Positions 34,775-42,881 of a stretch of 50,406 nt of DNA are shown one piece after another. How positions within the stretch are numbered: the stretch's first letter is position 1; every line of letters starts with the position of its first letter. The DNA is taken from NCBI GenBank assembly GCA_020444175.1, contig JAHLLM010000040.1, positions 1 to 50,406 on the forward strand, given 5' to 3'. Source of the stretch: Desulfobulbaceae bacterium (GTDB lineage Bacteria > Desulfobacterota > Desulfobulbia > Desulfobulbales > SURF-16). The position numbers and the translations under genes were made by a program. The notes under the pieces are model-generated. The model did no database searches, was not told where the DNA came from, and saw only the letters and a program-made list of their open reading frames with translations.

Positions 34775-35905
34775 GTGAAAAAAATGATGAAGAAAACACA
34801 CACTGTAAAAGCTCTTGTGTTAGGTATAGGTGCGGCAGGGATGTTTCTTATTCCCACAATTGCCATGGGGGCAGCACAAGGTCCTTGTGTCAACTGTCAT
34901 ACAATGCATAACAGCCAGGATGGCGGTAATGTAATTGGGACAGACACTCCAAACGGGGCTTTGATTGCCAAAGTAGGTGGCTGCGTCGGTTGTCATACCA
35001 GTAGTAATAATACTGAAAATATTCAGAATAATATACCGATGGTCATGCACACGGGTGCGCCTGCTGCCACAGCTAACGGTGGAACACTGGCTGGCGGTTC
35101 CTTTTACTGGGTAAATGACAGTGGCGAAAATGTTGATTCTAAAGGTCATAATGTTGTTGGTATAGCAACAACCGATGGCGACATAGGTCAGGAGCCTCCG
35201 GGCTGGAATGCTGATTTTAATGCGAACAGTCAGGTGGGAAGCACTTGGGGCAGTAACCAGCTGACTTGTGCCGGTACATACGGTTGCCATGGCGATCATA
35301 CAAAAGATAGTGATTTTTCCGCTGTTTCAGGTGCCCATCATGCTGACGACAGCACAATTGACGGTACTACCGTTCCGAAAAGTTATCGTTTCCTCCTTGG
35401 TATCAAAGGCATAGAAGACTCTGACTGGGAAGATACCGTGGCTGCCAATGACCATAATCAGTATTATGCTGCCCACAGGACAGCAGATACTGAAGCTTCT
35501 GCTGACTCTGCGTCCATTAACTATCTTTGTGCAGAGTGTCACGGTGATTTTCATTCCGGAACCGGTGATCTCGGTATTGACGCAGATGGATCCTTCGGAG
35601 CAGCCTGGCTTCGTCATCCAACTGATATTGACATGAGCGATGATACCACTTTTGTGACCGGAACTGAATATGCCAGCTATGTCACTTATAATCCCCTTGC
35701 CCCTGTGGGCAGTTCAAATGGCGCTTTGGTGAATACCAATGTTAACTCTCAGGACAATGGTATTGTAATGTGTCTTTCCTGTCATCGTGCTCATGGTTCT
35801 GAGTATGCCGATCTGCTTCGCTGGGATTATGCCCAATGTGATGCAGGTTCCGGAAATACTGCAGCAGATTGTGGTTGCTTTGCCTGTCACACCACAAAGA
35901 ATTAA
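34775..35905 (+). CDS. OmcS-like hexaheme extracellular cytochrome (putative nanowire subunit), copy 1
   Basis: 376 residues with a signal peptide ending TIAMGA. The site order matches Geobacter OmcS: CVNCHTMHNS, CVGCH, a third site, CAECHGDFHS, CLSCHRAHGS and the C-terminal CFACHTTKN. GHNVV, YRFLLGIKG and WLRHPT also have OmcS counterparts. OmcS polymerises into extracellular haem filaments. The third site here is CAGTYGCH (CX5CH) instead of CXXCH. The GTG at 34775 is chosen because AAGGAGGG lies five bases upstream and a RegA-type box lies further up, inside what would be a longer frame. Terminators on both sides make it monocistronic, as expected for an abundant structural protein under its own redox control. 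Filament formation is inferred. Confidence 0.85.
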   Translation: MKKMMKKTHTVKALVLGIGAAGMFLIPTIAMGAAQGPCVNCHTMHNSQDGGNVIGTDTPNGALIAKVGGCVGCHTSSNNTENIQNNIPMVMHTGAPAATANGGTLAGGSFYWVNDSGENVDSKGHNVVGIATTDGDIGQEPPGWNADFNANSQVGSTWGSNQLTCAGTYGCHGDHTKDSDFSAVSGAHHADDSTIDGTTVPKSYRFLLGIKGIEDSDWEDTVAANDHNQYYAAHRTADTEASADSASINYLCAECHGDFHSGTGDLGIDADGSFGAAWLRHPTDIDMSDDTTFVTGTEYASYVTYNPLAPVGSSNGALVNTNVNSQDNGIVMCLSCHRAHGSEYADLLRWDYAQCDAGSGNTAADCGCFACHTTKN

Positions 35906-35996
35906 TCTGGCTAGGCAGGTTAACGGGAAATAGAAAATAGAGGTCAATTTGTCTTAGACACATGTAATAAGATCTCAAGATGATAACGGAGTTAAA

Positions 35997-36055
35997 TTCC
36001 GGACCCGAAACGATATCCCTTCCCTCCTAATCGTTTCGGGTCCGGAATTTTTTTT
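35997..36055 (+). terminator. Strong Rho-independent terminator
   Basis: A perfect 18-bp stem (TTCCGGACCCGAAACGAT with its complement, 35997-36014 and 36030-36047), a 15-base loop and eight T. It ends the OmcS-like transcript. Confidence 0.95.
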
Positions 36056-36215
36056 GCCCTGAATCCCATTTTTTTTCTTTTTTACACTTGTGTGGTTTGA
36101 AATACTTATGATAAGAAGTTTCAGGATGCAAAATTAAATGATGAAATATAACGATGTTACTCAATTTTTTTAATTGATGTTCTTTTGTGGTTACATCTGC
36201 CAAAATGGTAAGTTA

Positions 36216-38243
36216 ATGAGCGGAGGGATTGTTAATAATACGTTTCAGTTTTTGCTTTTCGTACTCTTTTTTTTTATGAGTACAGTATTGGCATTTGCAT
36301 CACCCCTTTCTTTTACCGGTACAGTCTCATATAACGATTCTTCGAATGATGACAGTACCACTCAGGTCAGCCAGAATACAACGGCTACCTTTGACCAGGA
36401 GTTGACGCCTGTAATGAAACTTGAAGAAAGTGTCCGTTATCGTACTTCCTGGCAAGGTGGCAAAAATGCCGAGTCTCTCGCTCCTATCCTTGATTTTTCT
36501 GTAGATAATCATCTTTTTTTGTTCGAATTTTCCGGTGCAGCAACGAAGCAGAGGAGTTCAGAACAGTCAAACCGTTTGAATCGTTCTTGGTTGACCCGAT
36601 TAAACAGTAACTGGGAAAAACCTCTCTGGCCAGTCATCCAGCTCAATTTCGGGCAGGATTTTTCTGAGGATGATCAGGATCCCAAGGTTACAGATTCCGT
36701 CTCTACTCTTAGTGGTTTTGACATTGACTGGGATTTGTTGCTGGCAAATGTTTATTACAGTGTTGACCGAAATGAGAACGAGGATGAAACCGATAAAAGT
36801 TCTGACACGAATACAAGACAGCTTGCCCGTTTCTCAACAGATAAATATTTCTGGGAAGATCGAATACGTTTTTCCTTTCTTGAGCAGTATACTCAGAATG
36901 ACCAAACCCATTCCTCAATAGTCAGCGAAGATGGTTTTACTCTTGTGCCGGTTACGGTAATACTCTCGAAGGGGGGATGGGATCCGGATGATGAAGATGC
37001 GCAGCCTGAGTGGGATGATCTGGTCACTCCTTTACCCACTGTACTTCAAGACGAGAGGTACAATATTGCAATCAGGGTGGACTCGCAGCAGGTCGATACT
37101 ATTTACTTGGAAACGGATGTTGATTTAACTTCTGAAGCAAATCTTTTTCGATGGGAGCTTTACTACAGCTCAAACGGTACAGATTGGACGATAAGCATTC
37201 CGACACCGACAGCCAGCTACAACATGGATCTGCAACGTTTTGAAATTGAAATCCCTGGTATAACTGCAAGATATATTATGTTGGTTGAAACCGATGTTCC
37301 TTCTACTGAAGACTTCAACATTACCCAAATCAGAACCTTCAAGAAAGTAACCGGAGCCATCGGAACCGAAGTCAATGAAAGACAGGAAAGTTATGATTAT
37401 ATAACTGAAGCGGGTCTGAGTTGGCGTATCGCATCTGATCTTAATATTACCTATAATTTTGGGATGAAGACCGGAAAAACAGTTGCTGACGAAGACACTG
37501 ACAGTAGGAACCAGTCTCTGGGACTCCGATGGACGCCCAGTCTTCTTTTTACTTCGACTTTTACCGCCAACGAGACCCAGGAGCAGCAGGGCGATGAAGA
37601 AGAATCCCTGAGCCGAGCTTATGCAGCCAGTTTTTTCTGGGAGGCATTCCCGACCCTTGATTTTAATCTTGCCGTGACCAGATCGGAAAAATATGAAGAC
37701 AACAGCCATATTTCCACCAACTATGACTACACCCTCCTGACCAATGCAACTTTGTTCCCGGATTTGACAACAACTCTTGATCTGGCCTACGGGACAGATA
37801 GTGATAAAGAGAAAAATGAGTATAGTCAGGATTTTAATGTAAACTGGAAAGTGACCGCCCGATTGATACCCGGCCTGACACTTGATTTTACAGAGCGTTA
37901 TTCTACTTCCCGCGCAGAAGAGACAGACAGCTGGACCTTTTCCAGTGGTCTGGATCTGAGCTGGCGTTTTTCAGATATCCTGTCGATGAGCGCTGCAGGC
38001 TCACAGTTGTGGGATGATGTGGAAACAGGACCATTTCTTTATAACTTAAATTTTTCTCTGTCTCCTGCAAATAATACTCAGGTGAGTCTCAACTATAACC
38101 ACGATGACGAGAGTGATATGTACAGTGCGAACTGGAGCTGGACAATAAATAAATATTACTCAACGAGAATAAATTGTAGTTATTCCGATAAAGTAGATGA
38201 TGATGAGCTTCAATATGGCGCTCAGATGTCAGTGAGATATTAG
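36216..38243 (+). CDS. Large outer-membrane beta-barrel with inserted discoidin-like domain
   Basis: About 675 residues with a signal peptide (TFQFLLFVLFFFMSTVLAFA). Two blocks of alternating amphipathic strands (about 30-250 and 395-675) end in Tyr (GAQMSVRY), as outer-membrane barrels do. Between them, about residues 265-390, is a soluble domain (NIAIRVDSQQVDTIYLETDVDL..WELYYSSNGTDWT..ARYIMLVETDVP) that looks like an F5/8 type C (discoidin) fold. Large barrels next to multiheme cytochromes form electron conduits in Shewanella and Geobacter. No direct MtrB homology can be claimed. Start: ATG 36216 gives the best signal peptide, and a start 42 bp upstream is possible. No good Shine-Dalgarno is seen. 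Confidence 0.8.
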   Translation: MSGGIVNNTFQFLLFVLFFFMSTVLAFASPLSFTGTVSYNDSSNDDSTTQVSQNTTATFDQELTPVMKLEESVRYRTSWQGGKNAESLAPILDFSVDNHLFLFEFSGAATKQRSSEQSNRLNRSWLTRLNSNWEKPLWPVIQLNFGQDFSEDDQDPKVTDSVSTLSGFDIDWDLLLANVYYSVDRNENEDETDKSSDTNTRQLARFSTDKYFWEDRIRFSFLEQYTQNDQTHSSIVSEDGFTLVPVTVILSKGGWDPDDEDAQPEWDDLVTPLPTVLQDERYNIAIRVDSQQVDTIYLETDVDLTSEANLFRWELYYSSNGTDWTISIPTPTASYNMDLQRFEIEIPGITARYIMLVETDVPSTEDFNITQIRTFKKVTGAIGTEVNERQESYDYITEAGLSWRIASDLNITYNFGMKTGKTVADEDTDSRNQSLGLRWTPSLLFTSTFTANETQEQQGDEEESLSRAYAASFFWEAFPTLDFNLAVTRSEKYEDNSHISTNYDYTLLTNATLFPDLTTTLDLAYGTDSDKEKNEYSQDFNVNWKVTARLIPGLTLDFTERYSTSRAEETDSWTFSSGLDLSWRFSDILSMSAAGSQLWDDVETGPFLYNLNFSLSPANNTQVSLNYNHDDESDMYSANWSWTINKYYSTRINCSYSDKVDDDELQYGAQMSVRY

Positions 38244-38273
38244 CCACGGTTTGCTGCAGGGATCACGAAGCTC

Positions 38274-38291
38274 GGGGGAATACGTTCCCCC
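38274..38291 (+). other. Short hairpin after the barrel gene
   Basis: GGGGGAA and TTCCCCC pair around TACG, 31 bp after the barrel stop. There is no T-tract, so termination would be partial at best. Confidence 0.4.
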
Positions 38292-38365
38292 TAAAATGAA
38301 GATGAAGGAAAGGATGAGAGAACATGTTAAAAAATTTTTAACATCAACTTGAATAGGTTCAGACA

Positions 38366-38974
38366 ATGAAAAAAATAAAATATTTCTTACTTGTACTGGT
38401 GATAGTTTGCCTTGCCGGCTGCAGTACAAAGTCTCCTGTGTCTTTTACCCGAGAAGATGTAACCCTTGATTTTGTCAAAAAAGTGTGTGTCATGCCCCTT
38501 GAGAATCACTCGGAGGAAAAGTTTGCGGCTGAACTTGCAAGGAATGTCATCAATACTCAGATTCTTGAGATGGGTCTTTTTGATATTGTCGACAAAGGTA
38601 TTGTTGATTCTGTCCGGTATGAGGAAGCTGTTGAACCGGGTACGCCTCTGAGCGCGCATGCCTTGCAGCGCCTGGGCCAGCGTCTCAATGTAAATGCAAT
38701 TATTGTTGGATCTGTCGATCTGGCAGGGGAAAAAAGAGTTGGTTCCGTAATTGTTCCGGAGATCAGTCTGACTTTACGACTTATTGAGATTAAATCTGGA
38801 TTGATCTTGTGGCAGGCGAGTGGATATAATGATGGTGACTCCATGTTGGGGCGTCTTTTTGGTTTGACTCCGGGAGATACCTATCAAGTTGCCCTTGAAC
38901 TGGTAAGAAATATTTTGCATACCATCCCGCAAAGTTTTGACGATAGTATTGTGGAAGTTGAGCCGAAAAAATAA
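38366..38974 (+). CDS. Lipoprotein, CsgG/GNA1162-like, copy 1
   Basis: 202 residues with a lipoprotein signal (LAGC, Cys19). The mature part follows the CsgG-N/GNA1162 pattern: VKKVCVMPLENHSEEKFAAELARNVINTQILEMGLFDIVDKG..., then QRLGQRLNVNAIIVGSVDL and TLRLIEIKSGLILWQASG. Proteins of this group sit in the periplasm or outer membrane. CsgG itself forms the outer-membrane export pore for curli. Two more proteins with this fold follow, at 39173 and 40657. A role in export or anchoring of surface cytochromes is only inferred. AGG lies about nine bases before the ATG. Confidence 0.75.
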   Translation: MKKIKYFLLVLVIVCLAGCSTKSPVSFTREDVTLDFVKKVCVMPLENHSEEKFAAELARNVINTQILEMGLFDIVDKGIVDSVRYEEAVEPGTPLSAHALQRLGQRLNVNAIIVGSVDLAGEKRVGSVIVPEISLTLRLIEIKSGLILWQASGYNDGDSMLGRLFGLTPGDTYQVALELVRNILHTIPQSFDDSIVEVEPKK

Positions 38975-38975
38975 T

Positions 38976-39160
38976 TGTAACTATTCATTTGCACCCCACG
39001 AAGTCTGTGCCAGCGCTTTTAGCGCGTCAGGCTTGTTTTCATATGTTTATTAAAGACTCGTAGGCCCACATACATGTGAAGCTGGGGCACATCTGATACT
39101 TACAGTCTAAAGTTGAGGCTCATTTCGTGCCTTGGCCTGAGCCTGAATTGAATAGATACA
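38976..39160. repeat. Short inverted-repeat element B, full copy in a promoter region
   Basis: A 185-bp element with ends TGTAACTATTCA (38976-38987) and TGAATAGATACA (39149-39160), complementary at 11 of 12 positions. The right part, including AGTTGAGGCTCATTTCGTGCC, is shared with the leader at 45-84. It fills nearly the whole gap between two envelope genes. Confidence 0.65.
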
Positions 39161-39172
39161 AACATAATAAAT

Positions 39173-40660
39173 ATGCTTAAAAAGTTTTTTGTCATTTCCG
39201 GACTCCTGCTGGTTCTGCTTATTCCGATGACGGCATATGGGGTAACTGTTGCCGTTTTCCCCGTGGAGGATCTGAGCCGGGGAAGGAACGGGTATAACGC
39301 TCCATTGACAGAATTTTTACGGCAAAATCTTGCCGACAGGGGGCTGGAAGTCATCTCCTCGGAAGATCTTATGGCTTTCATGGTTCGCCGTCGAATAAGG
39401 TGGCTTGGGTTTCTGGATAGCAGCAATATTTATGAGGCTTATGAAGATTTAGGTGTTGATGTTGTTATGTTGGGGACAGTGAGTCAGCTTCAGGAAAAAC
39501 CCATTCCCTCCCTTGGTATGATTCTTACCGCTGTTGAGGTTAAAAATGCCACAACGTTATGGTCTGAGTCCGGTGGAATGAGCTGTGCTGATATATGTAA
39601 TCTGTTAGGGCTTTCGGAACCGGAAAAAATCGATGATCTGCTCCCTGTTCTGGCAAATGAACTGTTAAACAGTCTCCCCCTCGATAGACTGGCCAGCATA
39701 GATAAAGGCACTCCTCCGGTTGAAGTAGAATACACGAGTCTTTTTCCGAAACATGCCCGCCCGGGAGAAGAAATTCGTTGTTCTGTCCGTCTTCGGCCTG
39801 CGGCCGGGCAGAGAGATGAAACTCAGGTACAGCTCATGGTTGGTGATAATGATTACGTCACAATGAATGAGAATGCTCCCTCTCTTTATGAAGCGACATG
39901 GGTGGCCCCGAACAGAAACGAATCTATTCCGGTAAGCCTTGTGCTGCAAAGCTCTGCCGGAGAAAAACAGGTTTATTATGTGGGCCATTATCAGGTCGAT
40001 GACAGTGCCCCGAAACTCACTATTGAGGCCAGAGGAAAGAAGGTCAACGATTCGGTGGCCTTTAGTCAAAAAATTTATGTTTATCCACAGTGGCAGACAC
40101 CTGAGCCTGTTTCGCGCTGGTCATTCTCTATTAAGAACGCTGATGGAGAAATCATTGCAAACCTGACTGAAAAGAATGCCCTGCCAAAGCACTTTGTCTG
40201 GAAGGGACAGAAGGCAGACGGCAAGAAAGTTGATGAGGGGGTGTACGAGTTTATTCTGAAAGTCTGGGACCGTGCGGGTAATGAAACCCAGGCTGCTACA
40301 AAAATAAATTTCTATAAAAATCCTCCTGTTCCGCTTTTAACAGCGGATATTACGGAACAAGAGCTTGTTGTTACCCTTGATCGTGGTGAGGGAGTGGTGC
40401 CGACAGCGTTTTGGTCTGCGAAAATTTTGTTTTCCGATGGGGAGACCTTGGTAGACCAGCAGGGCAGCGAATTGCCTGTGGAGTTTCATCTTCCCCTGCC
40501 TGCGGACGATGAGACCAGAGATCTTGAAGGTTTGATCGAGATCCAGGATATTCTTGGCAACAAAATACTACGGAGGTTCAGCAGTATCATGCAACTTGTA
40601 ACCACGGTGGAGGAAATTGAGGATGATGCCGAGCAGGATGAGTGGGTGATTGAGTTTTGA
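39173..40660 (+). CDS. Exported CsgG/GNA1162-like protein with FlgD-type Ig domain
   Basis: 495 residues with a signal peptide (KKFFVISGLLLVLLIPMTAYG). Residues about 24-170 form a CsgG-N/GNA1162-like domain (VAVFPVEDLSRGRNGYNAPLTEFLRQNLADRGLEVISSEDL, YEDLGVDVVMLGTVSQL). A beta-rich middle follows. Then comes a FlgD-type Ig-like domain near residues 310-385 (HFVWKGQKADGKKVDEGVYEFILKVWDRAGNETQA). The end is acidic. It lies between two CsgG-like lipoproteins and overlaps the next gene by four bases (TTGA). The start lacks a Shine-Dalgarno, and an inverted-repeat element lies just before it, so expression may depend on that element or on read-through. Confidence 0.75.
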   Translation: MLKKFFVISGLLLVLLIPMTAYGVTVAVFPVEDLSRGRNGYNAPLTEFLRQNLADRGLEVISSEDLMAFMVRRRIRWLGFLDSSNIYEAYEDLGVDVVMLGTVSQLQEKPIPSLGMILTAVEVKNATTLWSESGGMSCADICNLLGLSEPEKIDDLLPVLANELLNSLPLDRLASIDKGTPPVEVEYTSLFPKHARPGEEIRCSVRLRPAAGQRDETQVQLMVGDNDYVTMNENAPSLYEATWVAPNRNESIPVSLVLQSSAGEKQVYYVGHYQVDDSAPKLTIEARGKKVNDSVAFSQKIYVYPQWQTPEPVSRWSFSIKNADGEIIANLTEKNALPKHFVWKGQKADGKKVDEGVYEFILKVWDRAGNETQAATKINFYKNPPVPLLTADITEQELVVTLDRGEGVVPTAFWSAKILFSDGETLVDQQGSELPVEFHLPLPADDETRDLEGLIEIQDILGNKILRRFSSIMQLVTTVEEIEDDAEQDEWVIEF

Positions 40661-41256
40661 GAAATGCTTTTTTGTTTTTAATGAGTCTTCTTTTCTGCTT
40701 AGGCTGTATGTCCTGTAGTGGCCCTTCCGGGCCAATTGTACAGCGTTATGCCCCCCTTGAGCAGGAACGGTTATGTAAGGTGGCTCTTTTACCTTTTGTC
40801 AACAACACTCGCTTCAACCAGGGTAATACGATAGTACAGAGAATTTTTGGGTCGGAGCTTGCTCGCATTGCCGGTGTGGAAGTTGTTCGAGAAGGGGATG
40901 TCCGGAAGGTATATCCTCAATTAAGGATTTATCCCAATCAGGTGCCTGATGTTGACCAGATCAGGATACTGGGTAGTCGACTGGGAGTCGATTATCTCAT
41001 TTTAGGAACAGTTTCAGCAATGGAGGAAAATTTCAGCGAACAGCATGTTAATCCTCTGCTGGCACTTAATCTGGAAGTTCATGAGGCCCAGAGCGGTAGA
41101 GTAATGTGGACTACTTACCATAAGAAAGAGGGAAGGGACTATCGAACCATTATGCATTTTGGTCTGGTTAATACGGTAACCGAGCTGTGTCGGGTTATGT
41201 CCCAGGAAATTTTAGACATGTGGTTTTCTGAAGGTTTAAAAAAATGCGGAGAATAA
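40657..41256 (+). CDS. Lipoprotein, CsgG/GNA1162-like, copy 2
   Basis: 199 residues starting at a TTG that overlaps the previous stop (TTGA), so translational coupling is likely. The signal ends at CLGC or CMSC (Cys17 or Cys20). The mature part (LCKVALLPFVNNTRFNQGNTIVQRIFGSELARIAGVEVVREGDV...RILGSRLGVDYLILGTVSAM...LNLEVHEAQSGRVMWTTYHKKEG) is a good CsgG-N/GNA1162-like sequence. The third protein of this type in 3 kb. It overlaps the prolyl isomerase gene by 13 bp, so the set is one operon. Confidence 0.75.
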   Translation: MRNAFLFLMSLLFCLGCMSCSGPSGPIVQRYAPLEQERLCKVALLPFVNNTRFNQGNTIVQRIFGSELARIAGVEVVREGDVRKVYPQLRIYPNQVPDVDQIRILGSRLGVDYLILGTVSAMEENFSEQHVNPLLALNLEVHEAQSGRVMWTTYHKKEGRDYRTIMHFGLVNTVTELCRVMSQEILDMWFSEGLKKCGE

Positions 41257-42881
41257 TATTTTTGCTTGCAGGGTTTCTTGCACTGTTTATGGTTGGCGGG
41301 GCTCCCCTGCAGGCTGCCTGGTTCTGGGGAAACTCATCATTGGTAACTATCAATGATAAAGAGTTCAGCCAGGAAGACTTCAAAAACTGGTGGCAGCAGT
41401 GGCGCGAAGAGGATAGTTCCTTTCCGGAATCTCTTGATCCCTTTATTGACTGGCACTTGCTGGCTCATGAAGCTGAACAGATGGAGCTCTATAATGAGCC
41501 GACCTATCGGCAGAAAATTTCGATCTTTCTCAAGGCTCGTACTCTGTTGATGTATAAAAGTGACAAGATCAGTTCACGAATTAAGATCACTGATGAGATG
41601 CTGAAAAAAAGGTATGAGGAAAAATATCTACCCCGATTGAATCTCCATGTGCTTTATTTTAATGATAAAGATAAGGCTGATGCCGCGTTCTCCAGTCTGA
41701 AAACCGAGAAGATAAGTTTCAAGGATTTTTTTGAAGAAGCCCAGTCTGAAGAGGACCATTCCGTTTTTTTTGAAGAAAAAATTGTGCGGATGACGCGTCT
41801 TGACAAGGAATGGAGGCAAGGTATTGCATCACTTGCAATAGGCGAAATCTCCGAACCATTTGCTTGGCGGCATGGGTTTGTCATTGTCTATCATGCCGGG
41901 GAAAAAGGTGGGGATGAGGAGGATTTTCAAAAGTTTAAAAAGATTCTTCCTAATGAAATACGCGACGAGATGGAGAATGATTTAACACGGCAGCTGGTGG
42001 AGGAGTTGAAGGAAAAATATGAAGTAACTGTGGACTGGGATGTTTTTAATGCCGTTGAGCCGGAAGGTGAAAATGAAAAATTGCTTGATAAGACCCTCAT
42101 TACCATTGATAATAAAGAATATTCTACAAGCATCTTTCTGGAATTTTTGAAGAAGGAGCGTTCATTTCGTACCGAATACGGCTACCATCTTGAAGAGGCA
42201 GAAAAATTCAAAAAAAGAATTCTTAACGGCATGCTCGCGCAAACCCTCACAACCCTTGCCGCCTTAGACGAACATTACGAAGAAAAAGAGCCTCTCAAGC
42301 CAATTTATGAATTCTATTGTCAGCACCGGCTTATCAAGGAACTTGAAAATCGCCTTTTTCGGCCCCAGGTTTCTGTGACCGACGAAGAAATTGAAAAGTA
42401 TTATAATGACAACCTGGAGCGTTTTTCGCAGCCGGAAATGGTTTCAATAGCTGTACTTGAAGATGAAGAGAATCTGATAAATAAGATGTATGAAGAAATG
42501 AAAAGGGGCGAGGATTTCTTTGATGTGGGGAGGCGTTATTATTCCAAAGAAAGTCCTGTAAAGCGGATGCCTTTAAAGAACTTGGCTGCCGTTGTTCAGG
42601 ATAAACTTTCTAAAATGGTAGACGGTGAAGTGAGTTCGCCAATTACTGTTCAGGGACATCACGCTATCATAAAACTTGTGAGTCGAGTTCCCTCCACAGC
42701 AATGCCTTTTGATCACGTCAGAGACAAGATTGCCACTCTGCTTGATAAGGAAAAATTCTCCAAGGCACGTGACTCGTATCTTGCCCAGCTCAGAAATAGA
42801 TCAGTTATTTCTGTAAATGATCGCAGCTGGGAGAAATTAAAAAAGGAAATCGGAGATCTTCATGTCGGGAAAGAAAATTAA
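41244..42881 (+). CDS. Periplasmic SurA/parvulin-type peptidyl-prolyl isomerase
   Basis: 545 residues with a signal peptide (MRRIIFLLAGFLALFMVGGAPLQA). A SurA-like helical chaperone region is followed by a first parvulin-like domain (about 131-220, LNLHVLYF...IGEISEPFAWRHGFVIVYHAGE). A second chaperone region and a second parvulin-like domain come next (about 395-480, EMVSIAVL...GEVSSPITVQGHHAIIKLVSRV). The first copy looks degenerate at catalytic positions, so isomerase activity is more likely in the second. Prolyl isomerases occur beside extracellular cytochrome genes in Geobacter and relatives. A folding role for the adjacent 26-heme and OmcS-like proteins is inferred. It overlaps the genes on both sides (13 and 20 bp). 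Confidence 0.85.
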   Translation: MRRIIFLLAGFLALFMVGGAPLQAAWFWGNSSLVTINDKEFSQEDFKNWWQQWREEDSSFPESLDPFIDWHLLAHEAEQMELYNEPTYRQKISIFLKARTLLMYKSDKISSRIKITDEMLKKRYEEKYLPRLNLHVLYFNDKDKADAAFSSLKTEKISFKDFFEEAQSEEDHSVFFEEKIVRMTRLDKEWRQGIASLAIGEISEPFAWRHGFVIVYHAGEKGGDEEDFQKFKKILPNEIRDEMENDLTRQLVEELKEKYEVTVDWDVFNAVEPEGENEKLLDKTLITIDNKEYSTSIFLEFLKKERSFRTEYGYHLEEAEKFKKRILNGMLAQTLTTLAALDEHYEEKEPLKPIYEFYCQHRLIKELENRLFRPQVSVTDEEIEKYYNDNLERFSQPEMVSIAVLEDEENLINKMYEEMKRGEDFFDVGRRYYSKESPVKRMPLKNLAAVVQDKLSKMVDGEVSSPITVQGHHAIIKLVSRVPSTAMPFDHVRDKIATLLDKEKFSKARDSYLAQLRNRSVISVNDRSWEKLKKEIGDLHVGKEN

